Source: Anditalea andensis
Lineage (GTDB): Bacteria > Bacteroidota > Bacteroidia > Cytophagales > Cyclobacteriaceae
Length of the DNA: 64,000 nucleotides
Direction: 5' to 3'
NCBI RefSeq assembly: GCF_000714815.1
Contig: NZ_JMIH01000016.1
Coordinates: 186,001-250,000, forward strand
Numbering within the stretch: position 1 is the first letter of the stretch; every line of letters begins with the position of its first letter. Positions 39,758 to 48,065 of the stretch are shown here, one piece after another. The position numbers and the translations under genes were made by a program. A model generated the notes under the pieces. That model searched no databases. It was given only the letters and a program-made list of their open reading frames with translations, and had not been told where the DNA came from.

Positions 39758-39770
39758 GATTTAGTGGATA

Positions 39771-42734
39771 TTATAGTGTGACATTCAAACCAAATGAGAC
39801 AGTTCTTACTAGTGGGTAATTATTCTGATAATTATCAGAACCTCTCTGAATATATTCTGCCTCAGGATCCCAACCTACCCAGTTGGTGAAAGTATGAAGG
39901 TTTCTACCCGCCATATAGACGGTAAGGTTTTGTATCCCGAACCGTGTAAGCAATACGGAAGGAACATTATACCCCAGTCTTATATCTTTTATTCTCACAA
40001 AGCTGAAATCTTCTGCAAACTGGAAACCTCTATAATTCCTGAAGGCTCCTAATGAAGGCCAATAATTACTTGGATTCTCTGGTGTCCAGTATCCTATGTC
40101 TTCCGGAATATTCCTTCTTCCTGCTTCATCTGCATAAGTAAGGACATTGTTACTTCTAAGTCCACCTCTTACCGCCTGCACAAAAATCGATAAATTAAAG
40201 TTTTTGTATCTGAATGTATTGGTAAGGCCACCTATCCATCTAGGGTCTCTTTGCCCCAGAATAATTCTGTCATCTGCATTGATTACACCATCCCCGTTCT
40301 GATCTCTAAATTTGATGTCCCCGGGTCTTGATACGGGATCATGGCCTGCCACTTCTTCACCTACCTGCCAGATGCCCAGTTTCTCATAATCAAAAATTAC
40401 CCTCAGTGGATGACCTATAAACCAGTTGTTCCCTACATCATCTCTACCGTCTCCATACAGCTCCAAAATCTCATTTCTGTACTGAGAGTAATTCAGGGAA
40501 CTTTCCCATACAAAATCCCCTCTTGTAAGGTTTACTGTATGTAGCGTAAATTCCAAACCAACATTCTGCATCTTGCCTAAATTTGCCCATACATTATTGT
40601 ATCCGGTAGTGGTAGGTAGGTTTCTACGTAAAAGGATATCATTGGTCACTGTTTTATAGGCTTCAATCGAACCCCTTACTTTATTTTCGACGATCCCAAA
40701 ATCCAATCCTATATTGGTAGCCGTAGTGGTTTCCCAGTTGAGGTTGGCATTTCCCATATTATCATAAAGCACCCCTACTTGTGCAGTACCGTTAAATGGC
40801 TGAAGTACTGTATTAGCTACTGAAGCAGTTTGGTTTACGTCAATAGCCTGGTTGCCAGTTTGTCCATGGGATATCCTCAGCTTCAATTCTCCTATATTAT
40901 TATTTGACATAAACCCTTCATTGTGAATATTCCATCCCAATGCAATAGAAGGGAATAATCCATATTTAGAGGTATTGGCACCAAAGGCAGAATATCCATC
41001 ACGTCTGGCGGTCACGGTGACCAGGTATCTACTATCATAAGAATAGTTCATTCTCCCCATCTGAGAAAGAAGTGTATAACTATTGCCTTCTGACCATGCT
41101 TGCTGAGTAGTACCTGCCTCCATTCTATAAAAAGAAAGGGCATCATTGGTAAAGCCTCTAGACTGGGCTCTATTTCTAAAAAAATCGACTTTTTGTGCAC
41201 TATAAAGTCCGGTAAAATCTATTCTGTGTTTATCAAATTCCCTTGAATAGGTAAGAATATTTTCCAGTACCCAATTTTGTCTTTCTGTATTATCTGTATT
41301 AGCAGTCCCAAATAGATCATTGGCGGGCCTTCCGGTATATTGTGCAAATCTATTGATGTTATAGACGAAATTACCGTTCAGCCTATAATTAAGGCCCGGT
41401 ATGCCTGGTTTAATATCCACATACCCACCGCCTGATAGTGTTTTTTGCCTATCCTGTCTATCTGCAGTGGTCATCAGTAATGGATTGACGAACAATTGCT
41501 CCGGAGCCATCGGCCAAACAATAAGGTTGCCATTTTCATCATAAGGAACAGAATAAGGACTCATAGCAGAAGCCTGTAAAAGGTTAGCCCTACCTCCGTC
41601 CTGGTTCCTATCAGTAAAAAATGCCGAAGTTCCTACAGATATGTAATCATTGATTTTGGCATCGATATTAGATCTGATACTGGTTCTCTTAAAACCAAAT
41701 CCTTTAATGACTCCCTGCTGATCCAAGTGGCTACCAGATACAAAATATTGCACATTCTCTGTTCCTCCGGATATGCTAAGGTTATTTTCGGTGATTCTTC
41801 CCTGCTGCGTGGCGACATCCATCCAGTCAGTGGTAATACCTGCATTATAATTGTCCACCTCTGCAGCATTTGGTAATACCTGGGTTCTGGACAAGTTATT
41901 TGCAATAAGGAAATCCTCATATTTTTGAACATACTGGTCTGGCCCCATAGGAGTAAGCATATTCGCAAATCCCTCAAAACCTGTATACCCGCTATAGTTT
42001 ATTCGTGGTTTACCCTCCCCTACATTTCCTCTTTTGGTGGTAATCAAAATCACACCGTTAGCACCCCTCGTACCATAAATAGCTACAGCTGAGGCATCTT
42101 TAAGTATTTCTATGGATTCTACATCATTGGGGCTTATATCATTGATACTACCAAAAAATGGAGAACCATCCACTACCAGAAACGGACTTGTATTGGCATT
42201 AATAGAATTAACCCCTCTTATTTGCATTCCTCCTGGACTACCCGGTACAGAAGATCCTTGGGTGACGTTAAGCCCTGCTGTGGTACCCTGTATAGCTTGA
42301 GTAATGTCAGTGACGGGGAGGTTAGATAATCTGTCTTTTGGAACAGAAGCTACTGATCCGGTGATATCTGATCTTTTCTGCGTACCATAACCTACTACCA
42401 CCACCTCATCTAGTTGACTTATATCTTCTCTCAAAACAATCTCAAAATTATTTTGATTGCCAACATTTATCTCCTGGGTGTCAAATCCTACAAACGAAAG
42501 TACAAGGATTGGATTGGCTGTCCGGAGGTTAAGGGTAAACCTGCCATCGAGGTCTGTCACCGTACCATTGGTAGTTCCTTTCTCCAAAACACTTACCCCA
42601 GGAAGAGGTAAATTCTCAGACTGGTCCACTATGGTGCCTTCCACAGTTCTCGGAGTATTTTGGCCTATAGCCTGGGTGATACATAGCAAGAGAAGGATAA
42701 ATGTCCCTGGCCATTTTAGTAACCATTCTTTCAT
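39771..42734 (-). CDS. susC: SusC/RagA-family TonB-dependent outer-membrane glycan transporter
   Basis: 987 residues, signal peptide about 1-24. A carboxypeptidase-D-like domain (about 29-110: GTIVDQSENLPLPGVSVLEKG, GRFTLNL) is followed by the SusC signature VVVVGYGTQKRSDITGSV near 111-128, the plug domain (about 130-235, ending IYGTRGANGVILITTKRG) and a 22-strand barrel ending VSFGLNVTL. No STN domain precedes it, so signalling through an anti-sigma factor is not expected; this fits the separate membrane regulator encoded divergently. Imports oligosaccharides with SusD using TonB-ExbBD energy. Confidence 0.95.
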   Translation of the reverse strand: MKEWLLKWPGTFILLLLCITQAIGQNTPRTVEGTIVDQSENLPLPGVSVLEKGTTNGTVTDLDGRFTLNLRTANPILVLSFVGFDTQEINVGNQNNFEIVLREDISQLDEVVVVGYGTQKRSDITGSVASVPKDRLSNLPVTDITQAIQGTTAGLNVTQGSSVPGSPGGMQIRGVNSINANTSPFLVVDGSPFFGSINDISPNDVESIEILKDASAVAIYGTRGANGVILITTKRGNVGEGKPRINYSGYTGFEGFANMLTPMGPDQYVQKYEDFLIANNLSRTQVLPNAAEVDNYNAGITTDWMDVATQQGRITENNLSISGGTENVQYFVSGSHLDQQGVIKGFGFKRTSIRSNIDAKINDYISVGTSAFFTDRNQDGGRANLLQASAMSPYSVPYDENGNLIVWPMAPEQLFVNPLLMTTADRQDRQKTLSGGGYVDIKPGIPGLNYRLNGNFVYNINRFAQYTGRPANDLFGTANTDNTERQNWVLENILTYSREFDKHRIDFTGLYSAQKVDFFRNRAQSRGFTNDALSFYRMEAGTTQQAWSEGNSYTLLSQMGRMNYSYDSRYLVTVTARRDGYSAFGANTSKYGLFPSIALGWNIHNEGFMSNNNIGELKLRISHGQTGNQAIDVNQTASVANTVLQPFNGTAQVGVLYDNMGNANLNWETTTATNIGLDFGIVENKVRGSIEAYKTVTNDILLRRNLPTTTGYNNVWANLGKMQNVGLEFTLHTVNLTRGDFVWESSLNYSQYRNEILELYGDGRDDVGNNWFIGHPLRVIFDYEKLGIWQVGEEVAGHDPVSRPGDIKFRDQNGDGVINADDRIILGQRDPRWIGGLTNTFRYKNFNLSIFVQAVRGGLRSNNVLTYADEAGRRNIPEDIGYWTPENPSNYWPSLGAFRNYRGFQFAEDFSFVRIKDIRLGYNVPSVLLTRFGIQNLTVYMAGRNLHTFTNWVGWDPEAEYIQRGSDNYQNNYPLVRTVSFGLNVTL

Positions 42735-42898
42735 AATTTTTGGGTTTGAATGTTAGAAATAATTATTTTAAGCACCTGTATTTCCTTCTTTTATTACTTT
42801 TTGAAATTAGAAGAAAAGCATCAGTTAGATTTTAATAAATAAGCTGAAGCAGGTATTTAAATCGATTTCAATATGGAGATTAAAAAATATTATAGTAA

Positions 42899-42936
42899 AT
42901 TTAACGACCATTTAACGGTATTTGTAACTGTTAAAT
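42899..42936. promoter_or_regulatory. Candidate operator: ATTTAAC repeats spaced 11 bp between susC and its regulator
   Basis: ATTTAACG occurs as a direct repeat at 42899-42906 and 42910-42917, start-to-start 11 bp. An inverted copy (CTGTTAAAT, 42928-42936) follows. Direct repeats about one helical turn apart are the usual binding site of OmpR/PhoB-type winged helices, the type of domain carried by the adjacent regulator. The block is 42-79 bp before the regulator start and about 165-200 bp before susC. Confidence 0.5.
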
Positions 42937-42977
42937 CAGGCTTATTTTCATAATAAACAATACATTTTGAGGTGCAA

Positions 42978-44120
42978 ATGGAAAAGCAAGAGAAGTTGGA
43001 AAGTTTGGAAAAAGTTCTTAGCAGTAAAACATTTGTCAGGGCCCCCTCTTCAAGTGTGCTTCTCAAATTTTTAGTAGAAGCTACACTAAACAATAAAGAT
43101 CTTAAAGAAACCACCATCTCCATGGAACTCTTCGGGAAAAACTATGCTGATGAAAAAAGTGATGCACATATCCGGGTGAATGTTTACCACCTCAGAAAAA
43201 AGCTTGACAAATATTACCTGGAAGAAGGCAAAGATGATCAGTGGAGAATGCATATTAAAAAAGGTCAATACCAAGTGACTTTTGAAGAACGGAAAAAAGA
43301 TGCGCCCACTCAACCCAAAAACTATAACAAATTAATTATAGCCTCAACAGTTATACTCCTAGTAATAACAGGGTGGTATGTAAGACGCGAAGAACGTGTG
43401 CTTTTATGGCAGCCTTTTTTCTCCAATAGTAAACAGACGACCTTATTCATAGGTGATTTTTTTGGAATTATGGGCACTACGGTCACAGGTCACCATGGGT
43501 GGAACCGTGACTATGATATTAATAATCTATCTGATTATTACCAGTTTGTAGAAGATCATCCTGAAAAAAAAGACGAAGTCACACCGGCCAATTATCCCTA
43601 TGTCACCGGAATGGCCGCTAATGGAACCATGAACATTTCGAGGCTATTTCACCAAAAAAATAAGGATTTTGATATTCAGTTCAGTTCTCAAACCACTGCT
43701 AAAGACGTATCTAAACATAACTCTATCTACATTGGACCTATAAAAAATAAGAACCTGTTTATTGATTTCTTTAATGATGCCAATCCAAACTTCCGGATAG
43801 AAAACAACTTTCTGTTTTACAAAAACAGTCTTTCTGGCCGTGACACTTTGATCAGTTTAAGCATAGATGATGGATCTGTTTATGAACATGCTATTGTCAG
43901 CAGGATTAAAGGCCCTAATGATACTGAGCAATTTATATTTTTCTCCGACCATGACATAGGCGTAAAAGCAACCACTGAAAAATTCAGCGACGCTGGTTGG
44001 ATGAAATCTCAGTTATTGCCCCAGATAGGTAATCATAGTTATTTTACAGGTGTCTTTTTAGTCAAAGGTAAAAACAGGACCAATTTTGAACTTGAATTAT
44101 TGTTCATGGAAATTTTGTAA
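42978..44120 (+). CDS. Membrane-spanning one-component winged-helix regulator (ToxR-like layout)
   Basis: 380 residues from the ATG at 42978, which has GAGG 5 bp upstream (a GTG 6 bp earlier is in frame). The cytoplasmic N-terminal domain (about 12-103) matches the winged-helix domain of uncharacterised Acidobacteriota regulators: SSVLLKFLVEATL, LKETTISMELFG, AHIRVNVYHLRKKLDKYY and HIKKGQYQVTF. One membrane helix (about 117-135) leads to a 245-residue periplasmic domain with HNSIYIGPIKNKNLF and RIKGPNDTEQFIFFSDHDIG. There is no kinase, receiver or sigma domain. Divergent from susC, so it is the likely direct glycan sensor and activator of this locus. Ligand unknown. Confidence 0.75.
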   Translation: MEKQEKLESLEKVLSSKTFVRAPSSSVLLKFLVEATLNNKDLKETTISMELFGKNYADEKSDAHIRVNVYHLRKKLDKYYLEEGKDDQWRMHIKKGQYQVTFEERKKDAPTQPKNYNKLIIASTVILLVITGWYVRREERVLLWQPFFSNSKQTTLFIGDFFGIMGTTVTGHHGWNRDYDINNLSDYYQFVEDHPEKKDEVTPANYPYVTGMAANGTMNISRLFHQKNKDFDIQFSSQTTAKDVSKHNSIYIGPIKNKNLFIDFFNDANPNFRIENNFLFYKNSLSGRDTLISLSIDDGSVYEHAIVSRIKGPNDTEQFIFFSDHDIGVKATTEKFSDAGWMKSQLLPQIGNHSYFTGVFLVKGKNRTNFELELLFMEIL

Positions 44121-44225
44121 GAAGCAATCATTTGCCAGGTAATATGATTAAAAAATGTATGGTAAAGAAATGGAACCAATCAAGTTATACACATCCATTA
44201 CAATAAATATGAAATCGAGCATGGC

Positions 44226-44239
44226 CCCGTACCTACGGG
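44226..44239. promoter_or_regulatory. CCCGTA-CC-TACGGG palindrome upstream of GH16
   Basis: A 6-bp inverted repeat with a 2-bp centre, about 93 bp before the GH16 start and 106 bp after the regulator stop. It is GC-rich in AT-rich surroundings. The spacer is too short for a hairpin loop, so a protein-binding site is more likely than a terminator. The binding protein is unknown. Confidence 0.35.
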
Positions 44240-44331
44240 ATCAAACACTGGGATAATTACATATTTTGCGAAATTCCACCCTGATATTCGTTCCGTAAAA
44301 AGTGACGACCTTTAGAAAAAAATATAAACAG

Positions 44332-45195
44332 ATGAAATCTCAACTTTATATAACATACATACTATATAGCCTCGGCATGCTTTTTAATATGAAAGCAATG
44401 GCCCAACATAATTCTATTTCACCTCCAGTGGGGTATACTTTAGTATGGCAGGATGAATTTGATGAGGAGGGGCCACCAAATCCTGAATTCTGGTCCTTTG
44501 AAACGGGATTTGTGCGCAATGAAGAACTTCAATATTATCAGGAAGAAAATGCAGTGGTTAAAGAAGGTAAACTCATCATCACCGGTCGCAGAGAAAAAAT
44601 TTTGAATCCTCAATATAAAGATGGCTCTCCTGACTGGCGCCAAAATCGTGAATATGCCTCCTATACTTCTTCATGTGTGAAGACCAGTGGTAAAAAACTT
44701 TTCCGCTATGGAATCTTCGAAATAAAAGCTAAAATTGATACTGCTCTGGGCATGTGGCCCGCCATATGGACTTTGGGCGAAAGTAAAGGCTGGCCGGCAA
44801 ATGGCGAAATAGATATCATGGAATACTATCGTGTAAACGGTGAAGGTACTATCCTAGCCAATGCCGCCTGGGCAAGTCCTAATAAGGTCGCCTGGGATGA
44901 AATGAAAATTTCCATAGACCATTTTGTAAAGCAGGATCCCCGATGGCCAGAGAAATTCCATATCTGGAAGATGGATTGGACGGAAGATTATATCAGGTTA
45001 TACCTGGACGATGAGCTGCTGAACGAAATAGACCTTAGCAAAACCATTAATCCTGATGGTTTTAATCCTTTTCATCAGCCACATTACCTTTTATTGAATC
45101 TGGCCATAGGATCAAATGGAGGCGACCCCTCCAATACCCCGTTTCCCAAAAGATATGAGGTAGATTATGTAAGGGTTTTTCAAAAAATTGAATAA
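44332..45195 (+). CDS. Secreted GH16 endo-glycanase
   Basis: 287 residues from the ATG at 44332, which starts a normal signal peptide (MKSQLYITYILYSLGMLFNMKAMAQ); a GTG 30 bp upstream is in frame. GH16 jelly roll with nucleophile E159 and acid/base E164 in GEIDIMEYY, and sandwich strands YGIFEIKAKIDTALGMWPAIW and RYEVDYVRVFQ. GH16 enzymes cut beta-1,3/1,4-glucans or galactans. A laminarinase-like reading is possible, but in this enzyme set an endo-beta-1,3-galactanase is attractive. It follows the regulator and precedes the DUF1080 gene by 45 bp. Confidence 0.9.
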   Translation: MKSQLYITYILYSLGMLFNMKAMAQHNSISPPVGYTLVWQDEFDEEGPPNPEFWSFETGFVRNEELQYYQEENAVVKEGKLIITGRREKILNPQYKDGSPDWRQNREYASYTSSCVKTSGKKLFRYGIFEIKAKIDTALGMWPAIWTLGESKGWPANGEIDIMEYYRVNGEGTILANAAWASPNKVAWDEMKISIDHFVKQDPRWPEKFHIWKMDWTEDYIRLYLDDELLNEIDLSKTINPDGFNPFHQPHYLLLNLAIGSNGGDPSNTPFPKRYEVDYVRVFQKIE

Positions 45196-45240
45196 ATTAC
45201 AGATAAACTTTGTCACGGTTAATTTAAAATTAAATTCCAC

Positions 45241-46044
45241 ATGAATTTTTATAAAGTCTCTATTATTCCCCTTTTGCTTTTACTGATCAGCTGTAATGAA
45301 AACACCAGCAAAACATCGTCTGTGGAAGAATCATTTGATGAATGGACCACAATTTTTAATGGCAAAGATCTGGAAGGTTGGACTCCTAAGATCCATAGAC
45401 ATGAAACAGGTGAAAATTATGCGGAGACATTTCGGGTAACTGACGGTATGCTAGAGGTAAATTATGATGGCTATGATAAATTTGAAAATCGATATGGCCA
45501 TCTTTTTTATGAAAAAACCTATTCCTCCTTTCACCTCACATGGGAATATAAATTTACCGACCAATGGATGGAAGATGCTCCTTCCTATACTTACCGAAAC
45601 AGTGGGGTGATGTTTCATTCTCAGGATCCCTATACTATAAAAAAAGACCAAGACTGGCCTATATCCGTGGAATTCCAAATGCTGGCGGAAGCTGAAACAG
45701 GTAAAAAAAGACCCACCGGAGCTGTATGCACCCCTGGTACAGAAGTGGTGTTTCAAGGACAGTTAGATGAAAGGCACTGTATAGATTCCAGCGCGGACAC
45801 CTTCCATTGGGATGAATGGGTAAAAGCTGATCTCATCGTCTACGGAGACTCTCTGATCATCCATTTGATCAATGGAGACACGGTCCTTCAATATACCCAG
45901 CCGAGAATCGGAAGTTCAGGGGTGGTGAACAATTATGATCCTAAAATAAAGCAGGATGGCCAACCGCTAAAGACCGGATATATTTCATTACAAGGGGAAG
46001 GACAAGGGGTTTTGTTCAAAGATATTAGGATCAGAAAGCTATGA
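45241..46044 (+). CDS. DUF1080 lipoprotein
   Basis: 267 residues with lipobox Cys18 (LISCNE). DUF1080 sandwich: IFNGKDLEGWTPK near 38-50, YRNSGVMFHSQDP near 118-130, ISVEFQMLAE near 142-151, and C-terminal SLQGEGQGVLFKDIRIRKL. The domain is related to the protein at 13554-14315, but the N-terminus is a lipoprotein signal rather than a cleaved one. It is probably surface- or periplasm-anchored and binds or cleaves sugar products of the locus. Co-transcribed with the GH16 gene. Confidence 0.85.
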   Translation: MNFYKVSIIPLLLLLISCNENTSKTSSVEESFDEWTTIFNGKDLEGWTPKIHRHETGENYAETFRVTDGMLEVNYDGYDKFENRYGHLFYEKTYSSFHLTWEYKFTDQWMEDAPSYTYRNSGVMFHSQDPYTIKKDQDWPISVEFQMLAEAETGKKRPTGAVCTPGTEVVFQGQLDERHCIDSSADTFHWDEWVKADLIVYGDSLIIHLINGDTVLQYTQPRIGSSGVVNNYDPKIKQDGQPLKTGYISLQGEGQGVLFKDIRIRKL

Positions 46045-46227
46045 TAACCTTGGTAAAATGGATATAAAACAATATATCATAACACCTTTATATAGCATGT
46101 TATGCATTATAATCTTCCGTTTGAATCATGAAAATATGAAATAGTAGTCCTTTTGAACTAAAAAATACGCAATATATTAATGATTTATAATATAATCCTT
46201 ATTTGTATATGATCGAATCAAAAGAAT

Positions 46228-46466
46228 ATGGCCACCTTCACTAGCTCGTTGGCCCAGATCTATTAGATTAACTTGACTAATATGCCAGAACTGGAGATTC
46301 CAAAAAACAAGTTGATTGAGAAAGCTTTAAGATTATACTTGAATCACCTGAAAAGAGCTGCTTACACAAAATCCTACAGTCATTCGGAGAATGATGAAGA
46401 TATGATCAGTATCGCAGAAGAAGGTATGGTTGCTACTTGAAACAAATAGATAATGAAACAGGGTGA
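46228..46466 (+). pseudogene. Degenerate MazE-type antitoxin gene
   Basis: ATG at 46228 opens MATFTSSLAQIY, then an in-frame TAG (46264-46266). The same frame resumes with LEIPKNKLIEKALRLYLNHL and KRAAYTKSYSH, ending IAEEGM before a premature TGA (46438-46440). The expected C-terminal tail YLKQIDNETG continues one frame over, to a TGA at 46464-46466. One nonsense codon plus one frameshift therefore destroy a ribbon-helix-helix antitoxin of the type paired with PemK/MazF toxins. The end overlaps the toxin start, as in intact pairs. Confidence 0.8.
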
Positions 46467-46785
46467 AACCTGGTATGCTAACCTCAATCCTACTATAGGC
46501 TCAGAACAAGAAGAGCTACGTCCTGTAGTCATCATCAGCGGAAATTTACTCAATAAACATTTTAAATAGTCATCACAGTACCTCTGACTACTAAAATAAA
46601 AAAATTCAGGATAAAACCGCAAATTGAAGCCCCATCCTACCAATAACTTAAAACAAACTTCTGAATTGATGGTATTGCCTATACGTACAATCTCAAAAGA
46701 ATGCCTGATAGAAAAATCCGGAAATATCTCCAACCAACAATTGCAAATCACTCTAGTTAAATTAGGAGATATTACTAATCTATAA
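46453..46785 (+). pseudogene. Degenerate MazF/PemK-type toxin gene
   Basis: ATG at 46453 gives MKQGETWYANLNPTIGSEQ, then EELRPVVIISGNLLN and a premature TAG (46567-46569). A one-base shift continues VITVPLTTKIKK. A second shift restores LKQTSELMVLPIRTISKECL and QQLQITLVKLGDI, ending at TAA 46783-46785. These segments are the N-terminal, central and C-terminal blocks of MazF endoribonucleases, so the toxin is inactivated by at least two frameshifts. The dead toxin explains why loss of its antitoxin is tolerated. Confidence 0.82.
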
Positions 46786-46805
46786 ATGGCGTAGATGATG
46801 GATTT

Positions 46806-46832
46806 ATTCTTCAATATGTTTAATTGAAGAAT
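46806..46832. terminator. AT-rich hairpin after the mazEF remnant
   Basis: ATTCTTCAAT (46806-46815) and ATTGAAGAAT (46823-46832) form a perfect 10-bp stem with a 7-nt loop, 20 bp past the old mazF stop. It probably served as the transcript end of the module or of the GH16-DUF1080 operon. There is no strong U-tract. Confidence 0.4.
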
Positions 46833-46995
46833 TTAAAATTTATGTGAAGATGTTGCCTACTATGATTAGGGATTTAATAGGATTTCTACATCATAATTAC
46901 ATTTATCTAATAACCAAGTGACCGTATAATTCTTACGATTTATCATAAATAATATGAGGAAAGAATAAGACAGGTAGAAAAACTTATAACTATGA

Positions 46996-47077
46996 CCCTC
47001 TCCTACCATCGTACTTCTTTCCTCGTACTCAAATCTTCATCGCTTCTCACTTATTACTTCTTACCGCATTTCTTCGA
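46996..47077 (-). repeat. Degenerate heptanucleotide repeat, block 3 (longest)
   Basis: On the minus strand about ten consecutive units near 7 bp can be read: GTAAGAA, GTAATAA, GTGAGAA, GTACGAG, GAAAGAA, GTACGAT, GGTAGGA and decayed copies. It begins directly after the stop codon of the GH43 gene at 47081-48052. Units share G-T-A-N-G-A-A. Function unknown. Confidence 0.55.
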
Positions 47078-47080
47078 AGT

Positions 47081-48052
47081 CTATTCAATCCGGTCCACTC
47101 CCTCTGTAGTCATCTGCACACGCTTCATGGTACCGTCTTCATTGTAATAAAGATAATCGATACAGACCGAACGAAGATAACTGCCACCATTTCTTGGTAA
47201 GGCACCATTGTGATAAACAAAATACCAGTTTCCTTTAAATTCTACGATTGATTGATGATTGGTATTAGAATTCCCAGCTACTTCATTAAGTATACCTTTG
47301 TATTCCCATGGTCCTTTAATACTTTTGCTCATGGCGTAAGCGGTCCTTTCAGGAAACATCGAAGCATAGGATAAATAATACCATTCGCCTCTTTTATGGA
47401 TATATGGAGCCTCTTCAAAGTCAGGTAAATCTACAGGCATGATTTCTCCATCCAGTTCAATCATATTGTCTTTCAGTTTGGCATAATAGCATTGTAGATT
47501 TCCCCAATATATATACGCCTGTCCGTCATCATCTATAAAAACGGTGGGATCTATATCGTCCCAAGAGTGGGAAGCCCATTCAGTAGTCATATCATTGGTA
47601 ACCAAAGCAGTTCCCCTGGCATCTACAAATGGTCCAGTAGGGCTATCTGAGACTGCTACCCCCATGGCTTTGCCGGGAATGGTAGCATGTTCAGTCGAAG
47701 TATACCAATAAAACTTACCATCTCGCTCCACTACTTCAGAGGCCCAGGCACTGGGCCCGGTAGACCATTTAAAATCTTCCGCTTTTAAAGGTATAGGATA
47801 CTCAGTCCATGTTTTCATATCTTCTGTAGAAAATACTACCCAATTCGGAATATGGTATCCTTTCCCATCTCCGGCATCCTGCCCTGCATATAAATAAAAA
47901 ACATCATCATGGACTATTGCAGCCGGATCAGCGGTGTATTTATGGCTGAAAAGGGGATTTCCTTCGGTTTTATACTGTACTTGTTCTTCCTGTGCAGATG
48001 CTCCCACTAAAATGCCTACCGACAGCGCAAAGGTTAAAATCTTAAATTTCAT
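47081..48052 (-). CDS. Secreted GH43 glycoside hydrolase
   Basis: 323 residues, signal peptide about 1-20 (VGASAQ). A single five-bladed GH43 domain with all three acidic residues: base D42 (YTADPAAI), D168 (DDIDPTVF) and acid E214 (FEEAPYI). Related to beta-xylosidase / alpha-L-arabinofuranosidase members. A C-terminal NHQSIVEFKGNWYFVYH segment supplies the usual metal-linked His. It follows the larger GH43 gene by 13 bp on the same strand and forms a two-gene operon with it. It probably trims arabinose from the same polysaccharide. Confidence 0.9.
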   Translation of the reverse strand: MKFKILTFALSVGILVGASAQEEQVQYKTEGNPLFSHKYTADPAAIVHDDVFYLYAGQDAGDGKGYHIPNWVVFSTEDMKTWTEYPIPLKAEDFKWSTGPSAWASEVVERDGKFYWYTSTEHATIPGKAMGVAVSDSPTGPFVDARGTALVTNDMTTEWASHSWDDIDPTVFIDDDGQAYIYWGNLQCYYAKLKDNMIELDGEIMPVDLPDFEEAPYIHKRGEWYYLSYASMFPERTAYAMSKSIKGPWEYKGILNEVAGNSNTNHQSIVEFKGNWYFVYHNGALPRNGGSYLRSVCIDYLYYNEDGTMKRVQMTTEGVDRIE

Positions 48053-48065
48053 ATTTTCAATGGGT

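Noticed and set aside
46228-46785. Active toxin-antitoxin system
   Set aside because: Both genes contain nonsense or frameshift changes, so it is annotated as a pair of pseudogenes.
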